A stretch of 45,254 nucleotides of DNA from positions 1 through 45,254 of the forward strand of contig NZ_QBKP01000004.1 in assembly GCF_003054195.1 (NCBI RefSeq), written 5' to 3'. Made by a program: the position numbers and the translations under genes. The notes beneath the pieces are model-generated. The model was not told where the DNA came from. It was given only the letters and a program-made list of their open reading frames with translations, and made no database searches. Positions 1 to 6,014 of the stretch are shown here, piece by piece. Position 1 is the first letter of the stretch; every line of letters starts with the position of its first letter. The stretch is from Gemmobacter caeni (GTDB lineage: Bacteria > Pseudomonadota > Alphaproteobacteria > Rhodobacterales > Rhodobacteraceae).

Positions 1-21
1 ACACCGCGCTCGGCATACCCG

Positions 22-351
22 TCACGGAAGCTGTGGGATAAGTCCGTCCGGGGAAAGGGGAACCTCGGCCATAACCCGATTTGTGCAACAGAGCCAGTCG
101 GCGCCGCGAATGCTGTCCTTGCACTCGAAGGCCCAGATCTCGGCCCGGACAACTTCCACCGGGCGGGCATTGGCTGCGGGGGCAATCGCGGCGGCGCGGG
201 CCGCAGCCCGGCGCTTCATCTCCCGCCATGCCTGTGCCAACGATACCTTGAAGAAGGCGCGCAGCCGGGAAGCCGGGGCGCGGACGCTCCACAGGTCTTG
301 CTTGGCCCAGGTCCATGCGAGGCGGAACAGTGCGGCGCGGTCAATGGCCAT
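22..351 (-). CDS. Unknown 109-aa protein, phage/element-like
   Basis: I do not recognise a named family. The product is a 109-residue basic protein with no signal peptide or membrane segment. An FFKVSLAQAWREMK stretch at residues 33-46 resembles the F..AL..AW...K pattern of small proteins in alphaproteobacterial prophages; that is a family impression, not a proven match. The ATG at 351 is preceded by a GAGGGG ribosome site about 7 bases upstream. The gene is divergent from a small XRE-type regulator, with 79 bases between them, as is common for element modules under local control. The stop lies at 22-24, so the gene is complete in the window. Confidence 0.55.
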   Translation of the reverse strand: MAIDRAALFRLAWTWAKQDLWSVRAPASRLRAFFKVSLAQAWREMKRRAAARAAAIAPAANARPVEVVRAEIWAFECKDSIRGADWLCCTNRVMAEVPLSPDGLIPQLP

Positions 352-430
352 GGCTAGCCCCTCGGGTTGATATAAATTATACTATCCATGGGCCGATCTA
401 TGATCAATATAAATTATATCAGGTTTGCAC
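352..430. promoter_or_regulatory. AT-rich divergent promoter/operator region with paired ATATAAATTATA boxes
   Basis: The spacer between the two divergent genes is far richer in A/T than its surroundings. It carries two near-identical boxes, TGATATAAATTATAC at 368-382 and AATATAAATTATATCA at 406-421. Each is nearly self-complementary, and the outer TGATATAA and TTATATCA halves face each other. This is the usual look of an operator bound by the adjacent XRE-type repressor, and the boxes could also contain -10 elements for both directions. Binding by that protein is inferred. Confidence 0.5.
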
Positions 431-673
431 ATGACAGGGGAACAGATCAGGGCTGCGCGCGCGCTCTTGAAATGGTCGGCGCGGGAATTGGCAGATGCCA
501 GCGGGATCGGCTGGGCGACAATCCAGAGGCTTGAAAGCAAAAACGGCCCGCTTGCCGGTTACGGCCAGACGCATGAAGCCATCCGCAAGGCCCTCGAAGC
601 CCAAGGCGTCCAGTTCCTCGAAGCCGGGCAGGTTGCCGCCGGGCCGGGGGCCGCGCTGGGCGGCAAGGAATGA
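431..673 (+). CDS. Small XRE-family helix-turn-helix regulator
   Basis: This 80-residue DNA-binding protein has a Cro/C1-type helix-turn-helix. TGEQIRAARALLKWSAREL forms the first helices, ADASGIGWATIQRLESK forms the turn and recognition helix, and a short GVQFLEAGQ tail follows. It has no other domain, so it is probably a local repressor or activator. The ATG at 431 has an AGG motif about 7 bases upstream; a TTG at 425 in the same frame is less likely. It is divergent from the unknown protein at 22-351 and shares the AT-rich boxes with it, which suggests autoregulation. Small regulators of this kind are common on mobile elements. Confidence 0.8.
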   Translation: MTGEQIRAARALLKWSARELADASGIGWATIQRLESKNGPLAGYGQTHEAIRKALEAQGVQFLEAGQVAAGPGAALGGKE

Positions 674-1168
674 CGGGCAGCCCCCGGATTTTTTCGGGAG
701 AGGGGAACAGCCCGCCCCCCGGTTCGCAGATCGGGGTGCCGCCGTTTTACCTCGGGCGTTTAGTTTAGGCTTCGTCGCAGGTTTAGCGGCTGCGGCGCCG
801 GGCGCTTCGCTGCCCCGCATAGCGAAAGGCCGGGGGAGGAAACTACCCGCGCAGGGCCAGCCGCCCGTCCTGTTCTTCGCCTATCGGCGCCTATTTTATG
901 TCACCAATCGCGCGCCTGCGCGCGCGTGAATTGCGCTTTTCACGTCCAAGGGTTCAGCCTGTTCCCGTGAAAGCGCGGCGCCGGGCCTCGCGTCACGACC
1001 ACCGATAAATCGGTGCGACCTCGCGTTATGGCCTCACCTGAATCGGTGTGGCTGCCTCGCGTGATGATGTCCAATAAATCGGTGCTGCGCTGCGTCCGGT
1101 CCAAAAAACTGTGTTAGCAAACGCCCTGCATGAAGCCCCCCGGTCCCCTTCCTTGCCGGTCCAGACTT
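674..1168. other. Gene-free accessory gap (495 bases) with hairpin and tandem repeat
   Basis: No convincing protein is seen on either strand; the open frames here are arginine/alanine-rich shadows. The stretch contains a bulged inverted repeat, GCGCTTTTCACG at 933-944 against CGTGAAAGCGC at 966-976. It also contains the three-copy imperfect tandem repeat annotated separately at 986-1089. A 36-codon frame at 898-1008 opens with ATG, but it lacks a ribosome site and any recognisable pattern, so it is not called. Confidence 0.6.
986..1089. repeat. Three-copy imperfect tandem repeat, 33-36 bases per unit
   Basis: Three head-to-tail units start at 986, 1019 and 1055. Each begins with CCTCGCGT and carries AATCGGTG about 20-25 bases later, with a variable middle. 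Two of the three contain ATAAATCGGTG. The spacing is close to three to three and a half helical turns, so it could be an iteron-like or operator array, or a decayed repeat of a mobile element. No direct repeat of a tRNA end was found nearby. Confidence 0.6.
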
Positions 1169-1336
1169 TTACCCACCCCCTCGGGCTTGCCGGGCGCGCT
1201 TGGCGCGTTTCTTGCAGCCCGGCGAACAGAACACCGCATCGGCGCGGCGCCAGAGCGGCACCGGGTCGCCGCAATGCGGGCAGATCCAGCCATTGCGCTG
1301 CAAGCGCCGCAGCACCGCCACCGCGCGGGCTATCAC
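1169..1336 (-). CDS. Small zinc-ribbon protein (55 aa), prophage-type
   Basis: A 55-residue frame starts at GTG (1334-1336), directly after an in-frame TAG, and ends at TAA (1169-1171). It encodes a compact zinc ribbon with cysteines at 19, 22, 37 and 41 (WICPHCGDPVPLWRR, then VFCSPGCKKR), followed by a basic tail. Small CxxC...CxxxC proteins of this shape are typical of prophages and integrated elements in Rhodobacteraceae, where their function is unknown; nucleic-acid binding is plausible. No strong ribosome site is visible, and no other gene of the same element is recognisable next to it. The four cysteines with ribbon spacing make chance unlikely. Confidence 0.65.
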   Translation of the reverse strand: MIARAVAVLRRLQRNGWICPHCGDPVPLWRRADAVFCSPGCKKRAKRARQARGGG

Positions 1337-1627
1337 CTACAATGAACCCGGAAGATCCCAACTGACCCCGGAAAACCTCGGGCAAGTCAAGAAAAACAGG
1401 GGGTTGCAGTGATCGCAGGCCGGTTTCAACGCTGCGGCGCGCTGTCATGCAGTAAGTCGTGAAAAGGCCCTTCAAGGGGCGTTGAAGGCCAATTGAAGGC
1501 GTGGCGGGCGTTATGTGCCAGAAGGCCGAAAGCCCAAGAAAACAAGGCGGAATCGGGGATATGCGCCGAGAGACCGCCATCGGGCGACAGTTCCGAACAT
1601 GGAAATCAGGTGCCAAGTTTGCTTCGG

Positions 1628-1712
1628 CTGTTCCATGTTTGGGTATGATAATGAAATTTATACATATTTCCTTTGACAGCCCCACTGTGAAAGACCGCTG
1701 AACATGGAACAG
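1628..1712. repeat. Perfect 12-base inverted repeat flanking an AT-rich core
   Basis: CTGTTCCATGTT at 1628-1639 and AACATGGAACAG at 1701-1712 are exact reverse complements, separated by 61 bases. A third half-site, GAACATGGAA, lies at 1595-1604. The enclosed segment is AT-rich (ATGATAATGAAATTTATACATATTT region) and contains TTGACA at 1673-1678, but I see no good -10 box. The layout could be an operator pair for a looping repressor, a recombination site or a remnant element end. No gene adjoins directly. Confidence 0.55.
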
Positions 1713-2002
1713 ATTTTGACTTCCTGCTCCCTTGCAGCGTGCGACAGAGGCTGTAGATTCGGGGCCGATCAAAGTGTAGCGTTAACGCATATCGCTTGGC
1801 AGGAACGGCCCCAGAGCTGCCGGTCGACGTGTCAGAGTGTAGTATCAGTGCGTTCCCGAAAGCTGCCGTTCGACTGGCGTCGCAGCAAAGCTTAGGCCAT
1901 AATGGCGGCTACGCAGGACTTTGCTGCCGTTAATCGCTACAGCAAGCCAGAGGTGGGCCGGCTGTCCGGCCTGAACCCTGTGCAATAATATTGCCTGTGC
2001 CA

Positions 2003-2029
2003 TGTCACAAAAGCCTAGGCCGTCTCGTC
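2003..2029 (+). promoter_or_regulatory. Predicted ECF41 promoter (TGTCACA-N16-CGTC)
   Basis: TGTCACA at 2003-2009 is followed by 16 bases and CGTC at 2026-2029, 32 bases before the ATG at 2062. ECF41-group sigma factors are known to recognise a TGTCACA -35 element and a CGTC -10 element upstream of carboxymuconolactone-decarboxylase-type genes. Such a gene and an ECF41 sigma gene follow immediately. A second CGTC at 2021-2024 gives an unsuitable 11-base spacer. The promoter would make the pair self-activating. Confidence 0.75.
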
Positions 2030-2061
2030 TTCTCGGTGTCAGATCAACCTGGAGATAGACG

Positions 2062-2535
2062 ATGACACCTCGCATGACCGACCATTTCAAACGCATTGGC
2101 AGCGCCTTCAACGGCCTTGTCACCTTCGAGACCGAGCTGCGCAAGGGCCCGCTGGACCATGTGCTTCTGCATCTGGTCAAACTGCGCGCCAGCCAGATCA
2201 ACGGCTGCGCCTTCTGCATCCAGATGCATGTCTCCGACGCGCTGAAAGATGGCGAAAGCCATCTGCGGCTGCATATGGTGGCAGGCTGGCGCGACAGCAC
2301 GCTGTTCACGCCGCGCGAACGGGCGGCGCTGGCCTGGACGGAAAAGCTGACCACAGTTGCCGCGGCGCATCCCACGGATGCAGATTGGGAGGCGGTCTCG
2401 GCGGTATTCAATGCGGATGAGCTGGCCTTCCTGACCTTTGCCATCAGCGGCATCAACCTGTGGAACCGGACCCAAATTGCCTTTAGCGTGGCGCATGGGC
2501 TGGATCTGCCCGCCGAACGCCCCCATGCGGCCTGA
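2062..2535 (+). CDS. Carboxymuconolactone decarboxylase / AhpD-like family protein
   Basis: This 157-residue all-alpha protein carries the AhpD-type redox motif C49-A-F-C52-x3-H56 (NGCAFCIQMH), used in this superfamily for thiol-based peroxidase or related chemistry. The physiological substrate is unknown. The length and the single core domain fit CMD-family members linked to ECF41 sigma factors, often called COE proteins. The ATG at 2062 has a GGAG ribosome site about 7 bases upstream. Its last 11 bases overlap the sigma gene, implying translational coupling, and the ECF41-type promoter lies 32 bases before the start. A stress or redox response is inferred; no substrate can be read from the sequence. 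Confidence 0.88.
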   Translation: MTPRMTDHFKRIGSAFNGLVTFETELRKGPLDHVLLHLVKLRASQINGCAFCIQMHVSDALKDGESHLRLHMVAGWRDSTLFTPRERAALAWTEKLTTVAAAHPTDADWEAVSAVFNADELAFLTFAISGINLWNRTQIAFSVAHGLDLPAERPHAA

Positions 2536-3382
2536 TCCCGTTGATATCTTTCAGGCGCAGCGGCCTCGGCTGCTGCGCCTGGCCTACCGGATGCTGGGCA
2601 GCCATGCCGAGGCCGAGGACATGGTGCAGGAGGCCTGGCTGCGCTGGCAGAATGGCGATCATGGTCAGGTCGCAGAACCGGCGGCCTGGCTGACGCGGGT
2701 CGTGTCGCGCCTTTGCCTCGACCAGATGAAATCGGCCCGCGCGCGGCGCGAGACCTATCCCGGCACCTGGCTGCCCGAGCCGCTGATCGAAGAACCCGAC
2801 GATGCGCTGCGCCCTGACAACCTGCCACTGTCGCTGATGGTGGCGCTGGAGCGCTTGTCGCCGCTGGAGCGTGCGGCCTTCCTGTTGCACGATGTTTTCG
2901 GTCAACCGCTGGATGAGGTGGCCCGTACCATTGACCGTGCCCCCGCCGCCACGCGGCAACTGGCGGCCCGGGCGCGGGCGCATGTGCAGATCGACCGCCC
3001 ACGCTATACCGTGCCGCGCGACACCGGGACGGCGCTGGCCCGGGCCTTCTTTGACGCCTGCAAGACCGGCGATGCGGCAGCACTTGGCACCATGCTGGCC
3101 GAAGGTGCCACGCTGCATGCCGATGGTGGTGGCAAGGTGAATGCAGTTCTGAACGTGATCCGGGGCGAGGCCGCGATCACCCGCATGTTCGCGGCCCTGT
3201 CGCGCAAATTCGGTGCGGAAATGGAACTGCTGAGCACAACCACGATCGACGGATTGCCGGGCTTCATCTCCCGCATTGCCGGCTCTCTGCAAACCACGGC
3301 GCTGGACATCACGGACGGCCGTATCAACCGGATCTACATCACCCGCAACCCGGACAAGCTGACCGGGGTGCTGCCGCATTGA
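2525..3382 (+). CDS. ECF41-group RNA polymerase sigma factor with SnoaL-like C-terminal extension
   Basis: A 285-residue extracytoplasmic-function sigma factor. Region 2 spans about residues 8-75 (RLLRLAYRMLGSHAEAEDMV) and region 4 about 100-155. The C-terminal SnoaL/NTF2-like extension (165-285) takes the place of a separate anti-sigma factor in this group. Three ECF41 signatures are visible: WLPEP at 82-86 in the linker, DGGGK at 200-204 and NPDKL at 275-279. In this family the extension both restrains and enables activity. The ATG at 2525, inside the end of the AhpD-like gene, is preferred over an upstream in-frame ATG at 2438, which would add unrelated residues. No classical anti-sigma gene is adjacent, consistent with ECF41. 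Confidence 0.92.
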   Translation: MRPDPVDIFQAQRPRLLRLAYRMLGSHAEAEDMVQEAWLRWQNGDHGQVAEPAAWLTRVVSRLCLDQMKSARARRETYPGTWLPEPLIEEPDDALRPDNLPLSLMVALERLSPLERAAFLLHDVFGQPLDEVARTIDRAPAATRQLAARARAHVQIDRPRYTVPRDTGTALARAFFDACKTGDAAALGTMLAEGATLHADGGGKVNAVLNVIRGEAAITRMFAALSRKFGAEMELLSTTTIDGLPGFISRIAGSLQTTALDITDGRINRIYITRNPDKLTGVLPH

Positions 3383-4132
3383 TTGTGATCGACGCATATC
3401 GGATCACGGGCATGAAAATGCGGCTGTCAGCAACAATCGAATGACAGGAGACATCGGAAGAGCGAAACTAAAATGAGTCATGCTCTGACGGTCCGCAAAG
3501 GGCTCCGAGCAACATGCTGCGAGGCACCTACCCGCAGTTTCGCGGGCCACTGGCCACGAAGGGCGGGGCCCGGCCCTAGACGGTCATTCACTAAGCCTGA
3601 TGCTGCCTCGCCGCGTTCCCGAAAGCGGACCTTAGTGCGCGGTACAGCAAATTTGGCAGGTCAGATGGACGACAAGGGGTAGTCGCGCTCGCGGCCTTGG
3701 GGACCGCCCCCCGGATATCTCCGAACACTCTTGCTGCAACTTTCGAGTAAAAGACTGCAAAATTATGTGTCAACTATCATCCGTTACACCCAACTCCGCT
3801 GGCCGTGACCGGACGGACATCCGGTTGTCGTGGGGCGATGCTGCCGGTCCCGTGACGTTCAGGCCGTGCGGCGACGGGCCGGCCCTCTGGCGACCTGCGA
3901 CGGCGATGCCATGGTCGAGAGAGGTAAAACCGAGGCGCTGGAAGGCGGCGCTCCGCGCCAGCCGGAAGCGCGGGAGCACTGCAAACCCTTGAGCGACCTC
4001 GGGCAGGTTGCCCCATAGCGCGATATGACGCATGGTTTAGCTGCATTGCGGATGCGAGTTTGATGCAGGTCAAGGCGGCAACGGGTCTGTCGTCCGATAC
4101 CAGCCGCAACACAGCCAACCGGAGTTCCGTCC
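3383..4132. other. Gene-free gap (750 bases) before ccoG
   Basis: I find no supported gene. A weak hairpin, GTGATC at 3385-3390 with GATCAC at 3402-3407, follows the sigma gene, and another, CTGTCA at 3424-3429 with TGACAG at 3442-3447, may help end transcription. An 87-codon minus-strand frame at 3770-4033 reads MRHIALWGNLPEVAQGF at its start, but it has no ribosome site and no recognisable domain, so it is not called. The right end contains the FNR-like box annotated separately. The structural genes of the oxidase, ccoNOQP, are not here. Confidence 0.6.
4060..4073 (+). promoter_or_regulatory. FNR/FnrL-like binding site upstream of ccoG
   Basis: TTGATGCAGGTCAA at 4060-4073 matches the FNR consensus TTGAT-N4-ATCAA in nine of ten fixed positions. 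It lies 59 bases before the ccoG start, a suitable place for activation. In Rhodobacter and Paracoccus, cbb3 oxidase genes are controlled by FnrL/FnrP under low oxygen, so this site is expected. Binding here is inferred. Confidence 0.75.
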
Positions 4133-5554
4133 GTGACCAGCCCCGATACCGAGCCGCACAGCCTTTACGCCGCCCGCGAGCCCATCTTTCCAAAGCGGAT
4201 CAAGGGCAATTTCCGCACGCTGAAGTGGTGGCTCATGGCCCTGATGCTGGGGGCCTATTACCTCGCGCCTTGGATTCGCTGGGATCGCGGACCGGAACTG
4301 CCGGATCAGGCGATCCTGCTGGATATGGCTGGCCGACGCTTCTTCTTCTTCATGATCGAGATCTGGCCGCATGAATTCTATTTCGTCGCGGGCCTGCTGA
4401 TCATGGCGGGGCTGGGCTTGTTCCTGTTCACCTCGGCCGCAGGGCGGGTCTGGTGCGGCTATGCCTGCCCGCAGACGGTCTGGACCGATCTGATGATCCT
4501 TGTCGAACGCTGGGTCGAGGGGGACCGCAACGCCCGGCTGCGGCTGTTTCGTCAGAAATGGGATGCCGAGAAAATCCGCAAGCGCCTGGTGAAATGGACG
4601 CTGTGGCTGCTGATCGGTCTGGCGACGGGCGGGGCATGGATCTTCTATTTCACCGATGCGCCGACGCTGGCCCGCGACCTGGTGACTGGCAACGCGCATC
4701 CGATCGCCTATACGACGCTGTTCATCCTGACGGCGACGACCTTTGCCTTCGGCGGTTTCTTCCGCGAACAGGTCTGCATCTATGCCTGCCCCTGGCCGCG
4801 CATCCAGGCCGCGATGATGGACGAGGACACGCTTACCATCGGGTATCGCGAATGGCGGGGTGAGCCGCGCGGCAAGCCGGGGGTGGCGGGCAACGGCGAC
4901 TGCATTGACTGCAAGGCCTGCGTCAACGTCTGCCCGATGGGAATCGACATTCGCAACGGACAGCAACTGGCCTGCATCACCTGTGGTCTCTGCATTGATG
5001 CCTGCAACGAGATCATGGACAAGATCGGCAAGCCGCGCGATCTGATCGGGTATCTGGCGCTGACCGACGAGACCCGCGAGCGGGCGGGTCAGCCGCCGAA
5101 ATCGGTGTGGAAACACGTCTTCCGCCCGCGCACGATCCTTTACACGACGCTTTGGGCGGGTGTGGGTGTGGCCCTGCTGGTCGCGCTGTTCATGCGCTCG
5201 GATATCGATGTGAACGTCTCGCCGATCCGCAATCCGCTGTATGTCACGCTCTCGGATGGTACGATTCGCAATGCCTATGACCTGCGGCTGCGCAACAAGC
5301 TGGGGGCGGCGCACGACTATGCGATCAGCGTGACGTCGGAGGCCGATCTGCGCGTTCGGATCGAGGGAACGGATGGCGATACGGTGAGCGTCCCTGCCAA
5401 TGACACCCTCTCTGTCCGCATGTATCTTGAGGCCCAGCCGGGCAGCGAGGCGGCGCAGCAGGAACGCACCGAAGTACGGCTCTGGATCAACGACGCCGAT
5501 GGCGGCGATACGCGGGTTCACCATGACACCGTGTTCCACGGGAAGGACAACTGA
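4133..5554 (+). CDS. ccoG: CcoG: membrane ferredoxin-like protein for cbb3 oxidase assembly
   Basis: A 473-residue inner-membrane iron-sulfur protein (RdxA/FixG family) that acts with CcoH, CcoI and CcoS in maturing cbb3-type cytochrome oxidase; CcoG has been linked to copper reduction. Membrane segments lie near residues 33-48, 83-102, 155-173, 190-208 and 337-354. A membrane-side CGYACPQTVW motif is at 108-117 and CIYACP at 215-220. Two 4Fe-4S sites are C257/C260/C263/C267 and C281/C284/C287/C291. The C-terminal third is the periplasmic beta-sandwich domain usual for the family. The start is GTG with GGAG about 9 bases upstream. The stop is one base before ccoH. Confidence 0.96.
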   Translation: MTSPDTEPHSLYAAREPIFPKRIKGNFRTLKWWLMALMLGAYYLAPWIRWDRGPELPDQAILLDMAGRRFFFFMIEIWPHEFYFVAGLLIMAGLGLFLFTSAAGRVWCGYACPQTVWTDLMILVERWVEGDRNARLRLFRQKWDAEKIRKRLVKWTLWLLIGLATGGAWIFYFTDAPTLARDLVTGNAHPIAYTTLFILTATTFAFGGFFREQVCIYACPWPRIQAAMMDEDTLTIGYREWRGEPRGKPGVAGNGDCIDCKACVNVCPMGIDIRNGQQLACITCGLCIDACNEIMDKIGKPRDLIGYLALTDETRERAGQPPKSVWKHVFRPRTILYTTLWAGVGVALLVALFMRSDIDVNVSPIRNPLYVTLSDGTIRNAYDLRLRNKLGAAHDYAISVTSEADLRVRIEGTDGDTVSVPANDTLSVRMYLEAQPGSEAAQQERTEVRLWINDADGGDTRVHHDTVFHGKDN

Positions 5555-5555
5555 G

Positions 5556-6011
5556 ATGGCAGAAATCACAGGGCGTCAGGTGCTGGTGGTGACCGTCGGG
5601 GCCTTCGCCATCATCATCGCGGTCAATGTTCTGATGGCCTACAAGGCGATCAGCACCTTTCCAGGGCTGGAGGTACAGAACTCTTATGTCGCCTCGCAAA
5701 GCTTCGACAGTGACCGCAAGGCGCAGGAGGCGCTGGGCTGGATGCTGGTGCCCGAATATCGCAACGGCGAGGGCCTGCATCTGACCTTTACCGATGCCTC
5801 GGGACAGTTGGTGCCGGTGCGCGACCTGAACGTTCTGATCGGCCGCACCACGACCGCGGCTGACGACCAGACCCCGACATTCGTGCGCGAGGCCGGGGTA
5901 TACAAGGCGGCCGTCGATCTGGCGCCGGGCAAGTGGATGCTGCACGTCGAGGCGCATGCCGAGGATGGCACGCTGTTCCGGCAACGGCTTGATCTGTTCA
6001 TCCGGGGGTAG
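5556..6011 (+). CDS. ccoH: CcoH: cbb3 oxidase assembly membrane protein
   Basis: A 151-residue FixH/CcoH protein with one N-terminal membrane segment (about residues 8-28) and a periplasmic domain. The domain carries the family pattern N-S-Y-V-A-S-Q-S-F around 42-50 and a late G-K-W stretch near 132-134. CcoH is required for stable assembly of the cbb3 complex. The ATG at 5556 lies one base after the ccoG stop, and the gene ends three bases before ccoI, so this is a tight operon. Confidence 0.93.
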   Translation: MAEITGRQVLVVTVGAFAIIIAVNVLMAYKAISTFPGLEVQNSYVASQSFDSDRKAQEALGWMLVPEYRNGEGLHLTFTDASGQLVPVRDLNVLIGRTTTAADDQTPTFVREAGVYKAAVDLAPGKWMLHVEAHAEDGTLFRQRLDLFIRG

Positions 6012-6014
6012 GCC

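Larger units (their letters stand above)
1337..2061. other. Gene-free gap (725 bases) with inverted repeats; ends in the ECF41 promoter
   Basis: No supported gene is seen; a 248-codon minus-strand frame over the left part has unlike codon choice and no domain. A bulged hairpin lies at 1467-1490 (GGCCCTTCAA and TTGAAGGCC), with a further TTGAAGGC at 1493-1500. GAACATGGAA-type motifs occur at 1595, 1631 and 1702. Two related boxes, AGCTGCCGGTCGACG near 1813 and AGCTGCCGTTCGACT near 1860, form a loose direct repeat. The final 60 bases hold the promoter annotated at 2003-2029. The AT-rich patch at 1640-1680 stands out from the flanks. Confidence 0.6.

Noticed and set aside
898-1008. Possible 36-residue arginine-rich peptide
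   Set aside because: ATG without a ribosome site, and it overlaps the tandem repeats; no support as coding.
1026-1772. Minus-strand frame of 248 codons
   Set aside because: No domain, odd composition, and a zinc-ribbon gene with better evidence lies in another frame within it.
3770-4033. Minus-strand 87-codon frame upstream of ccoG
   Set aside because: Lacks a ribosome site and any family pattern; ends in a Ser/Arg-rich run. It may be a shadow or a decayed gene.
674-4059. tRNA gene or attachment site as island boundary
   Set aside because: I searched by eye for cloverleaf arms and CCA ends and found none; no paired direct repeats at ends.
4070-5569. Long minus-strand frame opposite ccoG
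   Set aside because: Shadow of ccoG, which carries both 4Fe-4S motifs; the opposite frame has no domain.
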